Of a stretch of 64,000 bases of DNA, positions 36,037 to 46,780 are shown piece by piece. This DNA is from Aquatica leii (lineage: Eukaryota > Arthropoda > Insecta > Coleoptera > Lampyridae). Both the position numbers and the translations under genes were made by a program. The notes beneath the pieces are model-generated. The model ran no database searches. It had not been told where the DNA came from and worked only from the letters and a program-made list of their open reading frames with translations. The number at the start of each line of letters is the position of its first letter. Positions within the stretch are counted from its first letter, which is position 1. The stretch covers positions 177,925,027 to 177,989,026 of the forward strand of contig CM069432.1 in the NCBI GenBank assembly GCA_035610365.1. Direction: 5' to 3'.

Positions 36037-36111
36037 GTTGTGTATATTCATTTCAAAATAATAAACAATGAAAGTTCAACAGAATGTTATTACTTCGCAA
36101 GTCCTACAGAT

Positions 36112-37469
36112 GTTTTCTAAAATTATCCATGTTTTTTAAAATACAAGTTTCATTAAAAATAAAAAAATATATAAATATATACACTCGGTTTAAAAATTTG
36201 AGTAAGTTACTATTAAAGAAAAATTGGAGCATCTTTACACGATGTAAAGCTAACATTAATTTTAGTAAATCTACAACCAATAGAACAGACTTACATATAA
36301 AACTTGGGAATAAAGCTACCAGTTTAGTTTTCCAGAACGTCGAAGTCGAAGCCGTTTTTATACTAGAAAAATCAAGAAAAATTTAAGAAATCATAAATAC
36401 AATAAATTTAATTAGGAATCGAAGTGAGGTGCAGTCAGTTCGGTGGTCAGTGGGAAACTGCTTTCTCCGATTTAAAAATAAGGACATTCATGATTTTTAA
36501 GTAAATATTTGTTTATGTTAACTGTAAATAAACAATCATATAATCTACGGTGACCTTCAAACAAAAACTTGAAACTTGATTTGTATGAAAGTTTACAGTA
36601 ACATACACCAAACACCGTATATAATATTAATCAAAAACATTAAATTACTTATATTACTAATGTTTACCGTGCCAAGCATAAAATCAAAACAACTCCAAAA
36701 TCGTTTCATCAATCGAGGTGTTCAATAAACATTCACAATAAACAATATCAATGACTGTTTGATTCACTAGTATCCGCACTAACCGGTAAAACCGTAACTC
36801 AACATACCTAAGTATAACAAAAACGTAATGCTATTTAACTAATTTCTTGTTTGTTACCTTAGAATAATAGACCGCACGGCACCAATAATTATTATTTCCA
36901 AATGCACACGACACGTTCTACATACAACACAATTTAATCTTTTTTTCTGATTATATGAATATCACAATAACAATGGCGTTAAAAGATTATTATTGTTTTA
37001 AATTCATAAAGTAAAACTAGTCGGGATTAAAATTTACTACAATTTACATTTGATTTGACGACTCATTACGTTTACGTGTTTTGTTTAATTAACTATTATC
37101 GAATTAATACTTCATCGTAAAATCTAATGGTAATTCATATTTCAACAGGTACCTACGACAATAATTGTTTAATTTGTCTATAAACGAATTTGCAGAAAAA
37201 TCAATTATGACTACCTTATATGTTTATTAAAATTATTTTTATTATTTTTAATCACAATTATATAAAAATATATCAAATCATGTTTGTGGCGTATATTTAT
37301 ATATTAACTTTAACTTGGAAATGCTTAAATACTATATATTGGCATTAAATTCAAAACGAATTTCTATAGCCAGATCCACTTTTTACCAGGGTGATTGATT
37401 AGTACGGTAAAGTCCAGTATCATCTATGTGTTTTAAGGTACCAAAGTAAAATTAAGCTGCATTTTTTAA
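36112..37469. other. AT-rich stretch without a supported gene
   Basis: A 100-aa frame (36084-36386) overlaps the Penelope right end and has no motif. Nothing else is assignable. Confidence 0.35.
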
Positions 37470-37900
37470 AATTTGCTACAATGCTACTGAGTGTACGCCA
37501 TGCCAAATCAAAGTTATATATTGTGGGTAACTATGTAGTAGGACCTTGTTTTTTTTTTGAAGACATGTACATGCTGAGATGTATTTAATTTTTTCGTAAA
37601 TCTGTTACCTGTGTAATTAGAAGAGGTTCCATTTTGCATACGTCACCAAATGTGGATCTTGCATAACGGTGCTCGTATTCGCCATAATGCATTAGTTCAA
37701 GCTGAACTGATCACTTTCCTGGAAGATGAATCGAAAGAGGTGAACCAGTACAGTGGCCACTTAGGTCACCAGAATTTAATAAAATAGACTTCTTTTTTTG
37801 GGGTTACATTAAGAATGAGGTTTATAAGACACCTCCAAGAAGAAGGGATGACATGTACGATAGAATACAACATTCATTTCAAAATGTTTGTAAGTAACTC
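37470..37900 (+). pseudogene. mariner/IS630-like transposase fragment, decayed
   Basis: Across frames the plus strand gives IVGNYVVGPCFFFEDMYMLR (about 37515-37575), then WILHNGARIRHNALVQAEL (about 37645-37705), where the family has a catalytic Asp before GA (here Asn). A frame with GPVRW-like and SPDLTP-like remnants follows (SGHLGHQNLIK, near 37755), then SFFGV and EVYKTPPRRRDDMYDRI in shifting frames (about 37785-37865) and HSFQNV. The order matches the C-terminal half of the DDE domain of a Tc1/mariner-type transposase. Multiple frameshifts. No TIRs located. Confidence 0.65.
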
Positions 37901-39387
37901 TTGAAATGATCGTTTTCAGGTATGCATAAATGTCTTGGGAAGTAATTTTAAACATCTTGTGTAATTACTACTGATTTTGTTTTAGTAATAGATTTTGGTA
38001 TTAGTGTTTTTTTATTCTTCTGTTAATGTAGTTTATGTAAGATTCATTTGAAATACACTTGTCTTTTTTTTCATTCGTTACTTGACCACTGAATTAATAT
38101 ACAATATGGTAAACTGTGAGTTTTTAATAAACACATCAGGCCAACTCAGAATTAATAAACGTGTCGATAGCTAATTAATAGTTTGCATAGAAAAATGAAA
38201 ATTTTCAAAAACTAATAATTTCGGGTATAGAAAATGTTTAATAAAAACAAAGGTAAAATAATAATACCTTTCGATAGTGATATAAAATACAAGGTGAGCC
38301 ATTTAAAAACATTAAGAAAATAATGTATTTGTGTTTTGAGTCGCCCTGTAATTGATATAATGAATATTAGCAAAATCAATCTTTTTTAAAAATCTTGATA
38401 ATGATTAAAAAGGTTTGTTTGCAACAGATCATTGTTCTTGTACTCCTTTTAATTATACAGAGTGTTAAACTTTTTAAAATTTTTCTAAAAAAATGGTTAT
38501 AACTTTTTAAATGCCTTGTATAACACATTCTAACTTTAAATTGTTATAACGGCAAAGTGAAAACCCACTGATAGATATGTGTCCAAAAATTTAGAAATAC
38601 AAAGTAAAACTACCTTTATTTTTGAATCAATTTAAAATATAGTTGACTATGCATTATTTAAAGCTTTGAAAAAAAAAACAAGTTTTGCTTTGTACAGGTG
38701 CCAAAATACCAAAAACATTAAAGAAGTATATACACAAAAATTGAAGATGGTAGGAATTTATAAGATTAAAATCGTATAACAAAAAAACAAGTAACTAAAG
38801 CATTAAAACCTTAACGATTTTCAAATACAGAAAAGACCGTATACACATACAGTGTATAAAATCAAGAGCGTGTGGGCTACTTAAGATAGAGAAATATGGT
38901 TAATGACTGAAGAACGTAAAAAATTTCAAAGACAAAGCCGTTTTATATTAAAGACATGAGTAGGTGCTATACGCGCACCAAGTGTTTGTCATTTTGTACA
39001 TATAGGTCAGGTTTTATGATGCAAGCATAGATGGATGTAAACGTGATATTAGAAAAAAATGTTTTTTTACATAGACAAATGAAAGCACTTATGAGTAGTA
39101 ATACTGTAGCATTGTTTCTTAAACGATGTTAGATTACTTCCAATTGAATTAATACAAAATTAATAGATAACATAACCAAACTGTTGCAGAAACATAACGA
39201 GAAAGGAAGCATATCTTAGCTATTTCCTTATAGTTAAAGATAAGAGCCTCTAATTGTAATCAATCTAAAAAAATAAAGATTTAGCTTTGTTCTTCTTTCT
39301 TCTTTGTTGTTCTTTATATTTCGTAAGTGAATTAATAGAAAAGAAAATTATTAAACTTTTTCAGTAACACTACCAAGCTATTCCCTG
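37901..39387. other. AT-rich stretch without a supported gene
   Basis: No frame or repeat I can support. Confidence 0.35.
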
Positions 39388-40787
39388 CACAGAGAGAAAT
39401 GCTGTATCACAATTTTGCACAACATTGTGCATAACTGTATTGTTGATGATATTACTACAATTGTTTATATTTATACCATAGGCTTGCACGCTTTTATTTA
39501 ATACGTTTGGATAAATAGGTTATGAAGTTTTATTTGACAAATTGTTTGAAACATATTATAAACTTTAGTATGTTTTGTATTCGACAACAATGTGCTAGTA
39601 TTTTGCACAATTTTGTTTTAGTTTCTCGTACAGCTTTGATAATTACAATAACATTATGCAATTCTTTTAAACTCGGAACAAAGAAAAAAATTGAACGATA
39701 ACGATAAGCGATAACGCGTTGTATGTAAAGACGCTGATGCTGACACTTACAGACCGCATGCAGAGCGTCGAAGTAAACAAAGTTCTCGGAAAATATGTGA
39801 ACTAACTTTAAGAATTTGAAGCGATAAATGTTTCAACCAATCACAATTAGCAAGTATATCCGCTTGAAAAAATGTCTACAATCAAAATTCCTTGATTGCG
39901 TTGGTTTTGTTTACATCTTTACCTCCTGTTTTCTGAAAAATTCGTAGTTATTCAGTCAGTTTCTGTCAAGACTTTTAAACGCTGTTATTTGAACCAGGTA
40001 AGTGTATTTATAACATTTTTTAAGTATAACCTTTGCATAACCTCATTCATCGCTTTAAAATCTGTATTTAATTCCAGTGTTAACTTAATTCTACGAACAA
40101 CAGCTAATTTTTGCTGGAGATTTTTACATTACTTACTTTCTGTATTGTTTCAGCTGTTATTTATCAACATGAAATCGAAATTGAAGAAAACCATCATTTC
40201 GAAGCAAAACATTATTAAAAATGTGACTGCTAACTGCTGTAGCTGTAGCGGGCAAATCAACCACATTTATAAAAAATGTGTGTGAATCGATAACAACAAG
40301 TAATGGAATTTTAAGATATCCCTCGACGAAAAGAATAAGTATATAAAATAAGTATACCATTTAAATGTAAATAAATAATGCTTTTAAGATTTGTAATGTT
40401 TTATTGACAATTTACCCAATATATGTTATTTTTAAGTAAATAACATTTAACCAAGATGCATAAAGTTGTACAATAAGAAGCTAAACGAAATAATAATAAT
40501 TTGCACAATATTGTGCAAAATTAACCAAAGAGAATATGGGTCTAGATAACGTAACGCTGTTAGACATTTAACATACCATTGGGTAAAAATACTTCAAGCA
40601 TAGTTTTAAAAAGGTATCACAACATTGTGCAAAACTTTACTGCAAATTGTTAAAAAAACTGTACAATTTATTCTACACAAATGAATGCAATAAAACTGCA
40701 CAAATTGGTCTTGTCACTTTTTCAGACCCAATTTGTGTACTTTTGATTAACAATTGTAGATAAAATATACAAAGATTTCTCTCTGTG
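39388..40787. mobile_element. 1,400-bp element with CACAGAGAGAAAT termini
   Basis: The left end CACAGAGAGAAATGCTGTAT and the reverse complement of the right end CACAGAGAGAAATCTTTGTA form TIRs of about 20 bp with mismatches. Subterminal palindromes TGCACAACATTGTGCA (39416-39431), TTGCACAATATTGTGCAA (40501-40518) and CACAACATTGTGC (40618-40630) occur at both ends. A hairpin lies at about 40699-40739 (ACAAATTGGTCT against AGACCCAATTTGT). The interior is GC-richer near 39700-39790 and holds a possible spliced unit. I cannot assign a superfamily, and no clear target duplication is visible. Its right end directly abuts the 700-bp MITE. Confidence 0.6.
39998..40153 (+). other. possible intron inside the 1,400-bp element
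   Basis: A consensus donor CAG/GTAAGTG at 39995-40004 and an acceptor TTCTGTATTGTTTCAG ending at 40153 bound 156 bases. The downstream exon carries an ATG frame of 38 codons (40170-40286), lysine-rich at first and ending in CCSCSGQINHIYKKC. A continuous 129-codon frame (39896-40285) also spans the region, so splicing is inferred only from the sites. Confidence 0.3.
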
Positions 40788-41487
40788 TGTACGACGAAAA
40801 GATAGAGTTAAGCTCCTCCTTCAATTTTGTATGATAATTTAAACCAATGTATAAAGAGACAAGTTTACACGGCTCAAATTAGTAAAAGCGCGAAAATTCA
40901 AAAATTATGTAATGTATAATATAGGCATTAAAAATTAAAGTACTATATAAGAAAACGTATAATTTTCAATTAATGTACAAAATTATAAATTTCTACTTAT
41001 AACAAATAAATATGTTTACAACTTTATTTGTTAATTTAGTTACACGATTTATTTTTAAAATTTATCAAATAACACTTGGAGGGAACAACTAAACATTTCA
41101 AACGCGTATAAACAAGGGCTTCATTAAATTTTTACTTATTAACAAATTTGACGAACTAAAATTATGACATATTTTATGGGAGTTTAAATAACATTCTGTA
41201 TAAAAAAAATAGGATGATTCAGATGAAGAAGTCATCCTCCACACGAATATACACATATGTCTTTCAAAGTATTGAAAAGTACTATTTAGTCAAATGAATG
41301 AAAATTACAAAAACTTAAAACTGCGAATAAATTAACCAAAATGTCGAACGTTAAACTCAGGTCAAACTGAAGTATGTAATGTGTTTGTTGTAATACTGAC
41401 TTGAAAATTTTAACCAATAAAAAAAAATTATTCAAATTTAGTGCTTACTTTTATGGGAGGGACTTAACCCTATCTTTTCGCCGTACA
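40788..41487. mobile_element. 700-bp MITE with about 32-bp TIRs
   Basis: The left end TGTACGACGAAAAGATAGAG then TTAAGCTCCTCC, and the inverted right end TGTACGGCGAAAAGATAGGG then TTAAGTCCCTCC, are near-identical. The interior is non-coding and AT-rich. An inverted, partly truncated copy is at 46781-47328. No target duplication is certain. Superfamily not assigned. Confidence 0.75.
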
Positions 41488-42169
41488 GAGAATAGTATAT
41501 CCTTAGTTGTTACCGCATAGTTAAACAGTACATTTGTCAAAAAAGTGTAACTTATTGCATTTTTACCTATTTACAATCGATTTTAACATCTTAAGAAATG
41601 GTAATCAATGCAGATAAGCATTGTTATAAAGTGGTTTGAGAGGGAGTAATAAATTTATATTGAACATAATACGGTTGCTTATTGCAATTCTTTACACTTG
41701 TGTTTATTAACTGTAAAATTTCTTAAAAAAGTATAAAAATGAATTGTTTTCATTTTGTTTTGGTAATAAAAAATTAATCAAGCATTAGGTAAGCCCGGGT
41801 AAGCCGATATCATCTTTCTCTAAGTAAAGTTGATCCTGATTATAGCGAAACTGACCTACAAAGTGATCAGAGATGAGATGCTTTAAATAAGGAACTGCAA
41901 TTTTAAACGTCAGATAGCTTTATTACCGACCTAGTTCAGTGCAGTTGACATCCCAATTCTGAGCGCATAAAGTTATTGTTTACTGTTTAGTGTGATCGCG
42001 TAAAAGCGTATTTTTTGAATTATATATTACAAAAGTTAGTTAATGGTTATTCTAGACATTATTAAAGATATGTATAAATGAGAAACTGAAAGTTTTCTTT
42101 TTTTTCTTCATAATGGAAAATATTATGACGGGGTGCAATGGTGTTTAGTAGAACAAAATTTGGTGACGC
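41488..42169. other. AT-rich stretch upstream of the pogo remnant
   Basis: GCCCGGGTAAGCCGATATC at about 41793 and CAGTGCAGTTGACATCCC at about 41939 might include the left end of the pogo-like element that follows. I cannot pair either with a right end. Confidence 0.3.
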
Positions 42170-42860
42170 CGACTGTCCCAAGGTGGCAAACTTGAGACAA
42201 GCAGCTGATGAGTATGGATTGAGCAAGTTGGCACTACACACTTTCTAAGTTCAAACATGGTAAAGAAGAATTTCCATTTATAAATATAGGATTCAATGGA
42301 TCTTTGACAAAAAAGAAAAACATCTCGTAGAATATCTCATCAAGGCATCACACATGTGAACAGTGAAGAACGCACGTGAGTTTGCATATAAATTTGAAGT
42401 TGCCAATAACAAAGATATTATTATAAGACTTCATCTCATGACCCTAGATGGGATTGGATCTAGAAATGCTAGGATGAAAAAACTCCTGTTTTGACCGGTA
42501 CGTCAAATACGGAAGAAAAGTAAAGCAAAAAAAAATTAAAGCATTAAGTACCCATGACAAAAACAAAAACAAAAAATAAGAAATGTAAATAAGGAAATTC
42601 TTACAGATGAAACGTCTAGTGAAAGTGATGTTAAAGATGAGATATTAGGTAATGATACTTTAGATGATCAAATCCTGATGAGCTGTCATTTGAAAAAACC
42701 AATTGCAAATTTCACCTGAAAGTGACAGATTTTATTCTGGTTCAATATCCTCTAAGAGCCATTAATTATGACATCGTCTACTTGGTAAAGCCGGCTAAAT
42801 TTAGATTTTGGTCAAAGTTTGAGAGAATCTTCTTTATTTTTCCGCCTCTTTAACTGTAAA
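42170..42860 (+). pseudogene. pogo/Tigger-like transposase fragment (psq DNA-binding domain), decayed
   Basis: The plus strand reads VANLRQAADEYGLSKLALHT (about 42185-42245), the helix-turn-helix of a psq domain. After a frame change come KFKHGKEEFPFINIGFNGSL (about 42250-42310), EKHLVEYLIKASHM (about 42316-42357) and TVKNAREFAYKFEVANNKDI (about 42360-42420), the CENP-B-like N-terminal block. The DDE core is missing. It resumes with an acidic/serine stretch (ETSSESDVKDEILGNDTLDD, about 42610-42670) and the C-terminal FILVQYPL block near 42735 followed by FRFWSKFERIFF. At least three frameshifts and a large internal deletion. Confidence 0.75.
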
Positions 42861-44214
42861 AATTTTTCTATTAGAGATAACCATACATTTATAATACGGA
42901 TTTTAAAAGGAAAAGATGATAATGTTTGTATGCACAACAAATGTAACACTGCTGAAAATAGATTTTTTTAACTCATTTTTCGTGATTATTAACTGCTTCC
43001 TGTGTCACGGCTGTTTAATTTAAGCATTGGCCCGAACAGTTAACTCATCGTATAAAAAAAATCTGCTTGAAATTTTGAAAAACGAATAAATCGCGAGGCT
43101 AGAATATGAACGTGTATTCTGTGAGAGAAAAATATAAAATTCACAAGATTTAATTTCAAATGCCTGCATTGGTCAACTTGTTATTTTCATTCTTAATGTG
43201 TGTACAGGGCTTTAGAAGTCGTTAATGAGTAATTACAAAGGGTAGATATAGGGACAGGTGGTAGAAAGTGCAAAGTTCTTTTATTTTTTTACTATTAACG
43301 TTGTGCTTTCTGTGCACTAATTTTACTTTCGTGATTCGCTATTATCATTGATATCATGTTACTTTTAATTTTAGTGTCTGACTGACAATTAAATATTTTT
43401 TTAAATTGCAAATAGTAAATGATTCTCAGAACATAATTAAATATACAAAGAAAGGTTGTACTTTGACAGATGTAATGGAAGTAAATTTTACCGATGATAA
43501 TTGATAATTTATCGTATAATAGACAAAATAAGTTGTAAAACAAAAATGCACAGTAAAACTTGCAAAACTAATAATATATGCAATAAGTACAAAAACATAT
43601 ATTTTGCATAAAATCCTACATTTATTTTAATGATACTTGAATTTGTACATATAAAGTCATGCGGTTAGGTATAAGACGAAGGGAGAAAGGACGTCCAATA
43701 GACTATATCTAGTAATGCGGTATATGTTTATTCAAAAAGGCAGAAAATATGCTGTTTTAAGTTGTAAGGACCTACTATCAGAACAGCTGAAGAAAGTAAT
43801 AGAACGATTTTGAATATTGCAAACAAAAACAATTTGATTCTCTTTTACAATTTAAAACATAATTTAAATATCTATTATTTACATTTACAAGCCCCTTTCA
43901 GTTTTCACAAAAGACTAAAGAAACCTTTCGCAGAAGAATACGCCAGACACCTAATTGGCCGGTCTATAAAAGATAATTATCGGTTTCTCAATGAAAATCT
44001 GTTTCAAGTAGTCATTGTTTTTCAAGAGAAACAATTTATGATAAACCTGCGATAATTTTACACAAAAAAATATGCGAAATTAATTTGCTTTTACTAACTA
44101 TATTCATTTTATTTCTCCTATGCAAACTTAGCTTGTCAATGGCCAATCATATACTATGTATACGTATTTTTTCGTGCGAAAAGTAACTTGTTCTTTGTAA
44201 TTCAAAAGGAGGGT
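42861..44214. other. AT-rich stretch without a supported gene
   Basis: A frame at 43810-44055 (81 aa, KKPFAEEYARHLIGRSIKDN) precedes the gypsy remnant and might be decayed gag, but it has no diagnostic motif. Nothing else is seen. Confidence 0.3.
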
Positions 44215-45228
44215 AAAGGTCAATAATAAGCCTTAGTTCTAGCGGAATTACCAAACAAAACATTAAATGAAGACCCGTTACCATCCACGTTGCCTAGAGT
44301 ACAGTGCAAAAAGTGTAGTTTTGGCAAATATACCGAGCGTTCCCGTGAAGTGTCAAAAGCTTGCAAAAAAAAATAAACCGCAAAGAACTGTTACAGACAA
44401 AACGAAGTAGAATTAATTAAGTAAAATGTTACAGTTGTGGCGTGATTGACTGCATAAAATCAAATTGTTCACATTGTAAAAAAAATAAATTTTGCTTCCA
44501 TGAATTTTTATTCACTAATCCCGTTTAATCGTGCTCCGCAACCTAGGCTTATGTTATGTATATATATACTAGGTGTTATTGGTACTGCGTTAATTGATAC
44601 ATGTGCAAAGCAGTGTGTAGTTGGTCATACATGATATCAAATTTTGTAACAAAAAGAACAAAAAACATAAAGTCGACGGTTCAACAAAGCAACGAATAGT
44701 ATTAACTACGTGTGTAAATATTTATTTACTTTATAAATAATATTTATTAATTTTCCTGAAGCAATTAATAATTCAAGATTGATTGGCATCGATTTTATTA
44801 TAAACTCGAAACTGGCAATAAGAGCATTAAATAAAGAATGAACTTTTAGTGACGAACATAAAGATACTTATTTTCTTGAGTTAGAAAGTGACGTCGACAG
44901 ACCGCTGTACCTTCTAAACAAATATTTATTACCCAACGACGACATAATCGATTTGATTCATGTCGACGTGTTGCGTCTAGCTGAAAGAACAATGCTCAAT
45001 GCATTAGACAGACGACTATCCAGATTTTTTTTTAGAGTAACCAACATATTTTTTAAATAGGACCCGACACCTTATGCTAAACATTGTATTGACACTGGAA
45101 CTTACAAACCTATCTTGGTACCTCCGTATAGGTTAAGTCCGGCAAAACAAGCGATTTTGACAATTAAACTTGATCGTATGCTAAAAGAAAACATTATTAA
45201 GGAATGCGAATCACCGTGGTCCATTATG
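44215..45228 (+). pseudogene. gypsy-type LTR retrotransposon fragment, gag end to start of reverse transcriptase
   Basis: In order: two degenerate zinc knuckles (QCKKCSFGKYTER at about 44312; KCYSCGVIDCIKSNC at about 44427), then the aspartic protease with ILGVIGTALIDTCAKQCVVG (about 44567-44625), in which the active-site DTG has become DTC. A linker follows, and then the start of the reverse transcriptase, AKHCIDTG, VPPYRLSPAKQ, LKENIIKECESPWS (about 45075-45225). Similarity stops abruptly at 45228, before the catalytic YxDD block. RNase H and integrase are absent. No LTR was found. Several frameshifts and stops make this a dead, truncated copy. The motif set is that of insect Ty3/gypsy elements. 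Confidence 0.82.
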
Positions 45229-45630
45229 CAGAAAGTATGTCATTTTTAAATGACATAATTGTTTAAATATTAAACAAAAATTAACTAGTAAAGTACATAC
45301 TGTTATTCATGCATAGTAAATTTATACTTTGAGATAGCTCTGTATGTAACTCATGTTACTAAAATTTATGTATCAGCCATTCGCAAACATGATTGAAAGA
45401 AAAAATTCGCAGATATCGCAAATCTTGCAACTATCAGAAGGTGTTGAAAACAAACACAGTATTACCTACGTAATATAATGAACAAGGTTTGCAAACAAAA
45501 ATAATAACAAATCTAAACAAAAACAAATAACTAATATTGTGGGTACATATTAAACGAGAATAAAGTCGTACGATAATTCACCAATTGTTTGTATTTAATA
45601 TTGATCCATGAAATGCCTGGGAATCGTTTC
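45229..45630. other. AT-rich stretch without a supported gene
   Basis: Nothing recognisable between the truncated gypsy fragment and the repeated-motif frame that follows. Confidence 0.35.
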
Positions 45631-46095
45631 TCATAACCCCATCATCGCTGAAAGATGATGAATCAGCAACACCAATGACATGGAGAATTTTTTGTGATGA
45701 CAAAATTGCTGCACGATGATAAAACATCGTTCCGTACTTGTCTGTGGACGTTTGTGTTGTGCATCTTCACACTCTATACTCTGTCTACACGTATTATTTC
45801 CATTATGTTCCGGTTCCGAATGTAACATACCGTTTACACTTTGCTCTATTCTGCGGTGCTTCAGCCGTTGCCGATATACAGGAACTTGTTCCGTACTCGT
45901 TTGTAAACGCTTGTGTTGTGCATCCTCTCGTTTTGAAAATAATTTTAGACGTTTTATATAATTATTTTGTTGTTGCAAAGTTTGTCGCTTTCGATGCCGA
46001 TACAGCCGACTGCTTTCAACAATCCTAATCACACTGTACGGATCAGCCCCTGTATCCATGCACACACTTATACCTTCCGGGGGCGCTAAATGCAA
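45631..46095 (-). CDS. 154-aa frame of unknown function with an internal 159-bp repeat
   Basis: One of the longest uninterrupted frames outside the transposases. It is rich in R, K, Q, H and E. The block EDAQHKRLQTSTEQ recurs 53 residues later as EDAQHKRPQTSTER. At DNA level (plus strand) GTTCCGTACTTGTCTGTGGA (45729 on) matches GTTCCGTACTCGTTTGTAAA (45888 on), and both continue into TTGTGTTGTGCATC. The charged, repeated, TPE-like composition recalls the N-terminal region of some Helitron proteins or STPR-type DNA-binding repeats, but no diagnostic motif is present. The ATG at 46095 is arbitrary. It may be an exon fragment. Confidence 0.35.
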   Translation of the reverse strand: MHLAPPEGISVCMDTGADPYSVIRIVESSRLYRHRKRQTLQQQNNYIKRLKLFSKREDAQHKRLQTSTEQVPVYRQRLKHRRIEQSVNGMLHSEPEHNGNNTCRQSIECEDAQHKRPQTSTERCFIIVQQFCHHKKFSMSLVLLIHHLSAMMGL

Positions 46096-46780
46096 TAATA
46101 AAAATTATAAAATTAAAAAGCCAAACAAATAGATGATTTACTCATGTCCTTTTTTTGTTTTTAATAATGTTTGGTTAATTTGGACACAAATATTAAGAAA
46201 AGTCTAAATAAATAAGTAAGTAATTGACTAATGCATCTGATTTTTACTTAACTTAGTACTTAAAAAACTTGTCAATGTTCACCAACCAGCGCACACTCAG
46301 CAATTGTAATTACATTAGACGTTATAATTTCAGTGTGTGCCTACTAATATACGAGAATTAACAATTGTAAAGTTTAAGAAGCAAAACAAAAGTAATATGT
46401 TCAAGCATTGATTATATATAGGTACTTCGTTCAAGTAAACATTTGACTCTAAGAGAAAGAAGTGACTGATTGTCTAACGTTTGGGCAACCAGCTATCGTT
46501 ACACGTTCAAACATTTCATCCCTAGTCAGAAGGCACCCTAATGTATTTAGTTATTTTGCTTATTGAGAATCAAGTGTAAGTGCTTACCTCTTTGTTTATT
46601 ACTAACTACCACATCGTTACCCAAATATGTAGTGATAACACGCTCCATCTTTAACTACAATGCCAAACCACCACTAATTTACTACTGGCCCATCCCAAGT
46701 ACCTATCCTGTGTTGACATTTTTAAAAAATGTTTTTTTATTATTTATTTATTATTTTTTATTATTCATTTATTTTTATTA
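46096..46780. other. AT-rich stretch ending in low-complexity T/A sequence
   Basis: 46722-46782 is a degenerate TTATT-type low-complexity run directly before the MITE fragment. Nothing else is assignable. Confidence 0.4.

Larger units (their letters stand above)
35490..36111. mobile_element. Penelope-like foldback with coding stub and 14-bp target duplication
   Basis: CAAGTCCTACAGAT is duplicated at 35490-35503 and 36098-36111 around a 594-bp element. The outer arms (about 35535-35730 and 35902-36097) are long inverted copies of a pseudo-LTR (GCGAAGTAATAACATTCTG, GAATATACACAACGTTTCGA, TTCGATGAAGCGTTCAAGCG). Between them, on the minus strand, is the end of a Penelope GIY-YIG protein with its stop at 35749-35751 (see separate entry). 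An inner hairpin (AATGCCGCTTCTTTAAATTT against its complement, loop of about 15) joins stub and right arm. The right arm holds CTGATGA (36002-36008), stem GATTGC/GCAATC and GAAAC (36032-36036), a hammerhead-like core. This arrangement of a 5'-truncated coding tail bounded by inverted pseudo-LTRs is known for Penelope elements. Confidence 0.82.

Noticed and set aside
39896..40285. 129-aa frame read as a protein-coding gene
   Set aside because: Contains consensus splice sites inside and lies within a TIR-bounded element. Composition is typical of AT-rich chance frames.
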